From Tetradesmus obliquus (lineage: Eukaryota > Chlorophyta > Chlorophyceae > Sphaeropleales > Scenedesmaceae), in the NCBI GenBank assembly GCA_030272155.1, contig CP126203.1, positions 2,728,001 through 2,792,000 of the forward strand: a stretch of DNA of 64,000 bases, in the 5' to 3' direction. The position numbers were made by a program, and so were the translations under genes. The notes below the pieces were generated by a model, which ran no database searches, was not told the origin of the DNA, and saw only the letters and a list, made by a program, of their open reading frames with translations. How positions within the stretch are numbered: the first letter of the stretch is position 1; each line of letters begins with the position of its first letter. Positions 46,470 to 56,132 of this stretch are shown piece after piece.

Positions 46470-47229
46470 CAGCGGCGACGATTACAGCAAGCCAGCCCTG
46501 CCCCCACACCAGCAGACCCTGGCGCTGCGAGCCCAGCCCCTGGCGACCTGCCATATGAGGAGCCTCCAGCAAATGCAACAGATCCAGGAGCAGCCCCTGC
46601 CACCCCTCCTCCTGCTACACCACCAGCAGCAACGCCTGAGCCACCACCCACGCCACCCCCACCAACACCTGAACCCACACCACCCCCAACACCACCACCC
46701 ACACCTCCCCCTGAAACCCCGCCCCCAGCCACCCCACCTACCACACCCCCTCCTACTGACGGTACTGCCACACCCCCGGGAGGTGGCGGTACACCACCTG
46801 TAGTGCCTCCACCGGCTGTACCGCCTGTTGTACTGCCACCGCCTGATGTTACAGCCACGCCGGGAAATAACACAGCCGGCGGTACAACTGGAGGCTTCAC
46901 ACCTGGCCAGGCTGGGAGTGTGACTGGCGGTACAAATGGCACAACAATTGGCGGCAACAAGACGAATGAAGCTAGTGTGAACCCCAATGCTGGCAAGGTG
47001 CCACGCTGCGGCAAGACAGCAAGTGAGTGGGGTATTTTGAGATGTGCGTGCATTGCTTCAAACAGACGGCAGTGCTACAAGTGCAACTGCACATGATTGC
47101 AATGCGTACCATTGCTAGCATTCATCGGCACGAGCATATGCACATACGTGTGCATGTTTAGGCAGCGCAACTACACATCACACCTGCAAGTGATAACCGC
47201 ATGCCTGCTGCCGATGTGCCTGTCCCTCG

Positions 47230-47270
<41 letters not shown>

Positions 47271-49096
47271 AGACGGAGCCATCTGCCCCAAGGGCTTCTG
47301 CTGCACCAAGCTCGACCTGTGTGGTGAGGCGGCAGTAGACCTGAGCTACTGCAGCGTCGGCTGCCAGCCTGATTACTCACCTGGCACCTGCCTGCCAACA
47401 ACCTTCAGCGGCGGCGCCAGCACCAGCGGCAGCGTCACCAGCGGTGGCAGTGTCACCGGCGGTGGCAGTGTAACCGGCGGCGGCGGTGTCACCGGCGGCG
47501 GTGTAACCACAGGCAGCGGAGGTGTAACCGTGCTGCCTACGCAGGGCGTGAATACGGTTGTAGCTCCTGGAACGGCGGTTACGTCAGGCGTCTGGGGCGG
47601 CAACACTTGGGCAGGCAGTGGTGGAAAGGGTGCCCCTGTTTGGACTCCTGGTTACACCACAGTCTACCAGCCGGTGACAACCACTCGGTGGGTTCAGGCC
47701 CCCACTAAAACCACATTCGTGTCAGGCGGCAAGGGCTTTGTGTACAGCCGGCCTCAGGTCAGTTACATCCCAGTGACAACCACAACATATGTTCCTACTT
47801 GGACCAATATGGGGACTAACTCGTGGGGCAAAGGCGGAGGTTCAACTTGGGTTTCAGGTTCTACTGCTACTGCAGGTTCTGGCTCAAGCTGGGTTGACAT
47901 GAGTGATGACAATGACAACAATGACGATGACAGCAGCGATGACAACAGTGATACTGGCCTTGGCAGCTGGTACATTGTGCCAAGTGGGGGCAGTATAGTG
48001 ACAAGTGGCGGCACAGTTGTGTCAGGTGGCAACACAGGGTCTGCCGGCGGAGGCAGTACAGCAGGAGCAGGCAGTACAATTGGAGCTGGTGAAGGCAATA
48101 CAGCAGCAGGTGCAGGCACTGGCAATGGTCTAGCAGGTGCTGGAGGCAGTGTCACTGGCAGCGGTACAATGCCAACGCCTGGCGGTGGTACAATACCGAC
48201 GCCTGGAGGCGGTACAATGCCGACGCCTGGAGGCGGTACAATGCCCACGCCTGGAGGCGGTACAATGCCAACACCTGGAGGCGGTACAGTGCCAACGCCT
48301 GGAGGCGGTACAATGCCGACGCCTGGTGGTGGTACCGTACCAGGCGCAGGCGGCACAATGCAGGGTGCTGGCGGAACAACCAACTGGACTCCAAACTCCG
48401 GCACCTCCGGTGTGAATGTCAATGTGAATGTGCCTGGTGTCGGTGTGGGTGTCACTGCCCCTGTCACTGACCCGGGTGTAACTACCACCACAGTTAACAC
48501 TGGCTTGGGCACAACACAGATAAACCCTGTGGCTGGTGGTGCCTCAACTGTCACTGGCGGCCCTGCAGGTGGCGTTGTTGGTGTAACTACAACAGGCCCT
48601 GGTGGAGTTGCCGGCGCAAGTGAGTGACATGCATAAAGCAGGGACAGCAGGAGCAGCTTGCATGGCACGTCTAATCATTTGTGTAGACATTCATCCAAAT
48701 GCATTGGTTCTGTCAGCGTGGGGATGCAGGATCACACAAACCTGCGTGCATGCGTGTGCATTCCTCGCAGCCCACCACTGATCTGCATGCATGTGCTGCA
48801 CGCTTCTACACGGTATGACCTGGCAATCTCATTCAGCAGCATGCACAGCATATATGATAGCTCAGCTGCGAGGAGTGTCCACCACGTCTTTCCAGCCTTG
48901 ATGTTATTGCTTTTGCTGCACTGCTATTGGCTGCACTGTGCTGTACTGACTCCGCTGCGCTGCTGCTCACTGTGCTGTGCTGCTGCTGCTGTGCGTTGCT
49001 GATGCTGCAGGCGGCTCTGGCGGGACAGTTACCACTAACACAGTGGTCGGCCCAGATGGCAGCACATCATCATCAGTGGTGTCAAGCTCTGGTTAA
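45934..49096 (+). CDS. Secreted hydroxyproline-rich-type protein with a hevein-like chitin-binding domain
   Basis: Exons 45934-46020, 46380-47022, 47273-48619 and 49011-49096 keep phase and give 720 aa. The start MRAGRTLSLLACLLLCLCAAEA is a clear signal peptide. Exon 2 has a Pro-rich (TPPP, PPPTP) rod like pherophorin and other hydroxyproline-rich wall proteins. The domain across exons 2-3 (about 238-285) has the eight-cysteine hevein pattern: CGKTANGAIC, GFCC, DLCG, YCSVGC, then a last Cys. Hevein domains bind chitin or GlcNAc polymers. After that come Gly/Thr/Ser-rich sequence, an acidic patch (DDNDNNDDDSSDDNSD) and eight GGGTMPTP-type repeats. Location in the cell wall or extracellular matrix is inferred. 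Upstream in-frame Met codons exist, but only 45934 gives a signal peptide at the N-terminus. Confidence 0.8.
47231..47269 (+). repeat. (CTG)13 ending in the acceptor of exon 3
   Basis: Thirteen CTG units run directly into CAG at 47270-47272, which starts the hevein-domain exon. Confidence 0.97.
48166..48345 (+). repeat. 24-bp coding minisatellite, GGGTMPTP units
   Basis: Seven to eight copies of a 24-nt unit around GGTACAATGCCGACGCCTGG code for GGGT-(M/I/V)-PTP. Thr-Pro pairs are typical O-glycosylation sites in algal wall proteins. Confidence 0.95.
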
Positions 49097-49299
49097 GCAG
49101 CAGCAACAGCAATGCATGCAGCAGCAGCAGTAGCAGGTGGCGCAGCTGTGGGCTTGCAGTGGCTTCTGCTGCCGGTATGCAAGGCTTGTCAGCGGGCTGT
49201 CTTCAGCAGCTGTTTGTTGAGTGAGTGAGATACTGGAAACTACAATCATTGACATACCTATCTGGGACTAGACTATAGAGCTCATGACCTACTGTACAT

Positions 49300-49304
49300 T
49301 GTAA
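49300..49304 (+). terminator. TGTAA poly(A) signal of the cell-wall protein gene
   Basis: TGTAA lies 204 nt after the stop at 49096. Positional inference. Confidence 0.45.
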
Positions 49305-49578
49305 CGCGGCACTGATCACTTTGGCTTGGTTTTGCTACTTGGGCTGGGTTGTGGCTTGTCAGTGACATGGTGTGCAGCTGACTATGCCTGACTGTGCAGT
49401 GCACTGCATTTGAAGTGCAGTGCAGAGCCGTAACCATGCTTTCCAGTCCAACGGCTGGGTGCTACTGTTATGATGGTCCGCTTTGAGCGGGCTACCTGCG
49501 TGCTGGCTGTATGAAGGGGCGCTGCTGCTCTTTACTTCTGTTACAGAAGAGCATGGCGGCAGCGCTACCTGAACATGT

Positions 49579-49626
<48 letters not shown>

Positions 49627-51582
49627 ACGATTGTTGTGTTACACGACCATTACTGCACAGGCCACCGCAAGGTGCTGCCTTGATGCAGCGGACCATTCCC
49701 TTGGCTATACCAAGGTTAAGCTCTACTGTGTGTGTGGTGCCTGTAACCTTTGCACAGCATGGACCCCATGCATTTGGCAAAACTACAAAGGGACAGCCGG
49801 TGCAAGTTTGTCGTTACGCTTGTGCTGTGGTCTAGTTGTTTGGCGCAGAAGCATGGTGTTTGCAGGGGTCCGCTCCCCTATGCTGGTCGTGTGACTGCCA
49901 TGTGTGGCGTGCTGCAACACAGTCTGAGTTGAAGGTGTGTAACTATCACCGGCTTGTACCACTGCCGCTGGCGCCAGCCTGAAAGTCCTGCATTCACTGT
50001 ATGAATTCATCCTTTTACACTATCGTGCTGCACAGTGCAACGATCATCAATGGACCAATCTGCGCTACAACTGCCATGAGCGGAGGCTTTGCTTACATGC
50101 ACCACCCATCAAGGAGTCGGGACTTGATCAGCAGCCAATGAGAGGCTCAGCCTGTGAGTCACAGAGGCAGTCCAGGCACCGATCTTTGCAGCAATCCTCA
50201 GTCACATACCACGTAGATGATACGCAACAGATCAGCCGCTGATGCGGCACAAGTACTACTAAGCAAACACTACACACATGTGACTACCGGGTCACCTGGT
50301 CATCCACACAGGATCCAGCACTTGACACATCATACGGCAAACTCAACAGTCATCATGCCTTGGAATAATGAGGCATCATGAGGACAACATCACCAGCAGC
50401 AGCTGATGCTTTGCTGACAGCTTTGATATTGTGCTGCGCACCAGCCATCATGTAGCAGCAGTGCTACAATAACATGGCAGCCGCCCAAAGCGCAGACTGC
50501 TGCCCTCTCACAGCATGGCAGCATACACCGGCTGCTGCCGACACCTGCTGCTGCCGTCAATGGCGCAGAAGGCTGTGTACAGCTGGGCCAGCCTTGCACG
50601 GTGCAAACACCTGCATGTCAGCAAGCACTTGCCATAGGTAGGCTGCGCCGCTGTGAAGCTGACAGCGGACAGCAAGGAGCATCTCTGCCAAAAGCTGCAC
50701 TTCTGCGCTGTGGCCATGGTGCAAGCACAGGTTGCGCCACAGGTTGCGCCACGGGCTTGGACAATAACCATAACACTATCACAATGCAGCCAAACATGTG
50801 CATAGAGGAGCAGCTGTGACTTCTCAACATAGCGGCGTCCAGGTCAGCAATCACCCGCCTGCTGTCAAGCCCATAGGAGCAATACAGTGTGACATTTTGC
50901 ATTTCACAGTGGACACATCATGCTGACACAGCGTGAAAAACGCACTGTGCACTGCATGCAGCACGATGACCACACGTAGATCATACAAGTGTCAAAAGCC
51001 ATGCAAGCCGTGTGGATTGGCTTTGGAAATACCATTGGTCGAGCGACACAGCTGCGCAGCACTCTGCAGCTGTCTCTGCAAGCCCACGCACGCTGTTGCT
51101 TTGACACCAATATATGAATGCGTATGCAGGTGTTGTTATGCCACCTTACCTCCCTAACTTGCAACAGCTCCTTACAGGCAATGCATGGTTTAAGCATGCA
51201 CTGCTGTGCTGAAGCTGCAGACCCATAAGGGTGAATGCATGCGTGCAGATGCAGACAGCAACTGGTCACAACACTCCACTGGTCAAAATGCGCTGCGCCC
51301 ACAAGGTTGTCACATACCCTCAACGTCAGGGGCAGTGAGGCGCAGCAGCCAGAGAGCACAACAATCAATCTGGCTAAAGACTGCAGCACAAACAGCACCA
51401 ACGCTGTCAGATGCAGTTGGGTAGGTGTGCTAAAGTACATCCACACATGCATGGTCCACAAGCTTACTCCCAGGGTTTGGCCATGTACATACATACATAA
51501 CTACAAATCCAACTTCGCCCACACTGCACTGCATACCATGCTTTGGGTGTCTCTGAAACAACCATCCGGGCCTGCAGCCCCT
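49305..51582. other. Gene-free stretch between convergent genes
   Basis: No domain is recognised. It contains (CAG)15 at 49580-49624; read on the minus strand this is a CTG run with ATGTTCAG/GTAGC beside it, like the acceptors elsewhere, but no exon could be identified there. Confidence 0.35.
49580..49624. repeat. Orphan (CAG)15 tract
   Basis: Fifteen uninterrupted CAG units on the plus strand outside any recognised gene. Confidence 0.95.
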
Positions 51583-51587
51583 TTACA
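51583..51587 (-). terminator. TGTAA poly(A) signal of the SRPBCC gene
   Basis: TTACA on plus (TGTAA on minus) lies about 120 nt beyond the stop at 51705. Positional inference. Confidence 0.4.
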
Positions 51588-51704
51588 ATGATGATGCCGG
51601 CTGCAGCTTGTCTCCCTGCTTTACTGCTGAGCTGCTGCCAGCCACGCGCAAACAACAGCTGCTGGCAAACCGCACCTCAACCCAATTCCACCATCCTGCA
51701 CAAG

Positions 51705-54315
51705 CTAGGCTGTGACAAATATGCGCTGCTGCTGTGCCGCATTGTCAGCAGCGCTGTCAGCCCCCTGCTGCAGCACACTGAGCTTCTGAGTCAACTTCTG
51801 AACATTAACACAGCTGCGCGGCACTGCATCGGTTGCTTCAGCCACCTGCACACTCACGTCGACATCACTGCAGCTGCCACTCGCATCGCTCTCCCTGCCG
51901 CTGCTGCTGCTGGGGGTGCCAGGACTGTTACTTCCGTTACTGACAGGTGTTACGGTGCCGCTGCTGCTGCTGTCGGCGGCTGCTGCCTCGCGCTCACACT
52001 CCAGGAAGCTCCCGCTGCAGCTGTTACTGTCATTTGTGTTACTTTCCTCGTCAGCATTGCTGTAACACTCAGAGCCGAGCTCCAGCACGTCATCGTCACT
52101 CGCTGCCTCTGACTCAGCATCATCTGAGTCAGCATTGAAGTCATCAACCAGTGCATGGCACTGCACCGCATCTGCTGCTGCTGCTGCTGCTGTGGTGCTG
52201 CTGCTGCTGCTTGAAGACAGCGCCTGCTGCAGTAGTTTGAAGCTGCCGCCTGACAGCTTGCACTCCGCAGAAGCCTGCAGCAGCGCCTGCTTGACGCTGA
52301 CACCCGCGCTCACCTGAAAACAGCACTCACGCACACACGCGAGCAGCACGAGCAACAGCAGCAAGTCCAACTGAGCAACGGCGAGAGACACTGTGCACTC
52401 CAACCAGCTGACCTAGCTAGCTGGCAACACATGCACTGCCAGCCCAGCCCAGGTCAGCTGCTACTTGCAACTTGTTACAAATACAATTTGTAACACAAAT
52501 ATAAAATACATATGACACAAACCCCTGCCGCGCACCTTGCTGGCCACGTAGGCCACCTTGTCCAGCAGCTAGCCGGCAACTCAATTGCCACACAAACACA
52601 GTCAGTTGCTGACCGCAGCCTACCAGTCCAGCCCAGGTGAGCTGTCATTTTCACATGTTTGCTATAAGTTACATAACAACAGTGACCTGCACACCTTGCT
52701 GGCCACGTAGGCCACCTTGTCCAGCAGCTGGCCAGCCTCGCGCCGCACCGCACCCTTCACTGCTTCCATCAGCCCAGGCATAAAGCGCAGCCCAGATGGC
52801 ACACCTGCACATACCACGGCAGATGCAATGCTTCAGATGATGCAATTGACTTTAGATCTCAGACTACCGATTAGCCCTTCACTGCCTCCATAGCCCAGGC
52901 ATGAAGCATAGCCCAGACGGCACACCTGCACACAGCAAAGCAATGACACACATACAGACAGACACGTGAGGTGCTGAAGCAGTTTCCAGAGTGATGCTTG
53001 ACGTCAAAGGCTGCTGATAATGTCACTGGCAGCCATGCGCACCTTTCGGCCACATCTCAAAGGAGTAGGTCACCCTGGTGGCTGGCTGGCCTTCAGGGCC
53101 TGCTGCTGGCAGCTGCTGCAGCTCCCACTGGCCTGTCAGGTGGGACATCAAGTCCTGCATGCAGCAGCAGCAGCAGCGGCAGCGGCAGCGGCAGCGGCAG
53201 CGGCAGCGGCAGCGGCAGCGGCAGCGGCAGCGGCAGCAGCAGGAGCAGCAGCAGCAGCAGTGTCAACAGAGCAGCAACGGCAAGCTGCGAGCTGCGAGGT
53301 GCTCTTCTGCTTACAGACCAGTGAAGCTCGCGCAGCAGCACATCATCAGCACATCATCAGCGGGTGAGCAGAGGGCTAGCTGTCACGCATACTATATCCA
53401 GCAGCAGCAGGTTCACAGCTCATGCTGAGACAATAGCTGCGGCGCAGTTCACTGTGCTGAGCGCCCTGACATACTCTGGACTCTGCTGCACACAGCCTGC
53501 TGCAGCAAGCTCACAACTGCTGGCCATCAAACCTACCGACTGCAGCAGCCGGAAGCTAACGCGCACACACTCCGGGTCGCTTGCGTCGATGTCTTGGTGC
53601 ACGCGCGTGCGCGCGAGCGTCTTCCAGAACAGCACGCGCACTGCTGCTGTGAACACCACCTGCTCATCCCATCTACCAGCGCCATCATCAGCACCATGGC
53701 TGCGGCCCTCCACTCGGAAGATGTCTGCTCCCTCTGAGAAGTGACAAAAATAACACACAATAACATAGTCATGTACAGAAGTGCAGCAGGAGCCGTGTGT
53801 GGCGCAGTGAGTTGTGAGGGAGCTGAGTGCGCAGCTGGCATAGGTGCATCTTTTGCCAATGAGAGGCCTGATAGCAGCTAGCTGCAGCTACCTATGAACA
53901 ACTCTATTTGAACTTCAAAAGCACAGTGTTGGTGCTGCTCTGATTTAGCAGCCGGCATGCTGGCTGAGGCGTTGGTTGGCCTGTGCTTGACAACGTGCAG
54001 AGCATGTGGCCTGCTGCTACTGCTCTGACTGTGCAGCATCAAGGGTGAAGCAATCTGACGTGCACGATCATATTAACAAAATAATTGAAGAGTGTTATCG
54101 TGTCCAGGACGGGGTGCATGCTCTGCCAACGCTTGATCGCCTTCGTGGCTGCAACTCGGCCACACTGCTACCACACAGCAGCGGAACGAAGCTGATGGCT
54201 CACCTGGAAGTGTCAGCAGCTCCCATATCTGGAAAGGAGACAATTGAATGATCCCAAGTGCTGTTGCAGCCACTCGTTTGCTATGTGAAATGCATCGCGC
54301 CTGAATTTCCCACAT
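51705..54315 (-). CDS. SRPBCC/START-like (polyketide cyclase/COQ10-type) protein
   Basis: Exons 53733-53537, 53154-53043, 52804-52695 and 52313-51705 join in phase. A first exon 54315-54204 also fits by phase and gives 379 aa, but its upper part is uncertain: an acceptor TTTCCAG before IWELLTLP suggests another upstream exon, and an alternative start at 54443 (MQALPSWLARSLRS) looks plastid-targeted. The fold is suggested by IWELLTLPEGADIFRVEG, FTAAVRVLFWKTLARTRVHQD, SHLTGQWELQQL, TRVTYSFEMWPKGVP and the C-terminal helix VRREAGQLLDKVAYVASK. SRPBCC proteins bind lipids or other hydrophobic ligands; no ligand can be named. The last 200 residues are Ser/Asp/Glu-rich and probably disordered. Confidence 0.6.
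52530..52935 (-). repeat. Echoes flanking SRPBCC exon 52804-52695
   Basis: On the minus strand, 52575-52530 copies the exon end (GACAAGGTGGCCTACGTGGC and a GTGCGC donor) and lies downstream. 52935-52880 copies its acceptor and start (GTGTGCCGTCTGGGCTATGC) and lies upstream. The polarity is the same as in the plus-strand genes. Confidence 0.88.
53161..53260 (-). repeat. (GCTGCC)n / (CTG)n tract before an SRPBCC acceptor
   Basis: About ten GGCAGC units (plus strand) flanked by CAG units. On the gene's strand this is a GCTGCC/CTG tract ending in CATGCAG directly before exon 53154-53043. Confidence 0.93.
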
Positions 54316-54699
54316 AGCCGTGGCTGGTGATTAGGACCCTCAGTGCACCGCACAATACACACTTTAGACTTTTCAAAAAAATGTTGCTGCTCGGTGGAGG
54401 TAGAACGCAGTGATCGGGCCAGCCAAGAAGGCAGGGCTTGCACCTAATCAGCCGAAAACAACAACTTTATCCTTCACGGTAGCCAACAAATCTTACAAAG
54501 AACGTCAGCAACAACGGTTGTTGGAATGAACGGGCGTCGAAGGCTGGTATGATAGACCACACCTGCAGCATCGCGATGATGACTGGTCGGAGACTCCCAA
54601 GGACCTGCTGCACAAGGTAGGGTAGAGGGTTGTTCATCTTGTGGAAAAGGGTCCACAAGAGCGCATGCAACTGCGACCGGATTAAAATTTGAATTTTGT

Positions 54700-54742
54700 A
54701 TACAAAATTTGCAAAATTTGCAAAATTTGGCAAATTTTGTAT
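54700..54742. repeat. AT-rich inverted repeat
   Basis: ATACAAAATTTGC and GCAAATTTTGTAT form perfect 13-bp arms with a 17-nt spacer of similar AAATTTG repeats. It could be a miniature-element relic or a promoter feature. Confidence 0.85.
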
Positions 54743-55152
54743 GTGATTAAGCTGCATATACTCCATGTGGCGCATCCTTGAACAATGCCATGCTGGAAGA
54801 CTCCACACTTTGGAGTCGGCTTTGAAAGCCTGACTGACTGAGTCCACGGCGGGCCCTGTACACCCCCTTGTCCTGCTCCTGATGTGAGATTTTTTGGCGC
54901 CATAGCAAGAAGGCTTACATTGAACTCAGCAGTGCAATATGGCTTAGTTTTGAGCTAGCCTGAGGCCGCTCTCTCTTCAGCGGTAGTGTTGTTGTTCATA
55001 TGGTTGTCCACATAGTTGATGCATCAACTTGCGTTCCACTAGTTCGCGCAGCCAATGGCATTGGTGGCTCAGCCGCAGAGTGACTCTGACTTTTGAAAAC
55101 GCAGCAAGTCCTGACTTGTGGGAGTCCCACTGGGCCATCGAGCCAGATGGCT

Positions 55153-55170
55153 CCACACCTGCAGGTGTGG
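55153..55170. repeat. 18-bp perfect palindrome
   Basis: CCACACCTGCAGGTGTGG, self-complementary around CTGCAG. It could be a binding site for a dimeric factor; unproven. Confidence 0.8.
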
Positions 55171-56132
55171 GGGGCCCAGCACTTTTGACTGATCGTGGCT
55201 GTCAATGGCTGGAGCAACACTGCACATACTGATCAATGCGTGAAGTCGCGGAGCCAGCGAACCACGTGACTGCTGCTGCATGTACAGTTAAGCAAGTAAT
55301 TCAGCCCGTGGGGCTGCCTCACGACGGACGATGATGGTTTGCGATAGCTGCTGCTCGCAATCAGTGATGCATATGGTTTAAATTCAAAAGGCAATCCTGC
55401 GTACGAGTTCGTGTGCCGGCAATGCTGCGAGCCGTTGGATTATTTCTGGACCAACAGCTACAGTCAGGAAGTAGCGTGCATCTGTCAAATTGCGCTCTTT
55501 TCGTTGATTTTGTTGACTATGTATCTAAGTCTGACAGCTGCTGTCGTCAGGATCTGCCTCTGCACCCTCCAGCAGCTGGCAGTACGGATCAGTTGCGGGC
55601 AAGCGGGTTTGATAAAGCAGCTATGATCCATGTCATGACAGCATAATACTGTTGTTGCCTCAGATTTAATTATTGTCTGCTTGCTGAGCCAACAACGCAG
55701 TGTAGCGCGAGCGGAAGGAACCCAGAAAGAACACTCGAAGTCTGGCAGAAAGGCACTGCAGGTCGGATCGAAGCTCGACACGTCCCAGTAGCATCGGTTA
55801 TTCTGAGCAGGGTGCTTTACCTGCACAGTAAAGGGGAACCACAGTTCTTTGGGCAAGTGACATGCCATTGGTTAGGGGTGTTCATGTCCAGCTGCAAGTC
55901 CTCAAACCGGTTTGCTTTCGTTCGAGAACTGAAGGTTGACGACGTTCAAGCGTATTAGCAGAGCTCCACCGTTTGATAGCCACATTATCAGCTATCAGCA
56001 ACATCAGTGCTTAGCTGCAGTGGTCTGCTAACGCTTTACTCTAGATCATAATCGAAGGATTCAGAATCTTGCACAAGTCTTCAAGGCGTAGTTAAGGGCG
56101 CCCGCCCGCTTGTTCTTCTCAGCAGGACTGAA

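Larger units (their letters stand above)
54316..56132. other. Gene-free stretch between divergent SRPBCC and RNA-binding protein genes
   Basis: It is less CAG-rich than its surroundings. It holds an AT-rich inverted repeat (54700-54742) and an 18-bp palindrome (55153-55170). I looked here for a missing first RRM and for 5' exons of the SRPBCC gene and could not identify either. Confidence 0.35.

Noticed and set aside
46424-48668. Pro-rich minus-strand open frames (209 and 301 codons)
   Set aside because: They are antisense to Gly/Thr/Pro-coding sequence of the secreted protein, which has a signal peptide, a hevein domain and phased exons on the plus strand.
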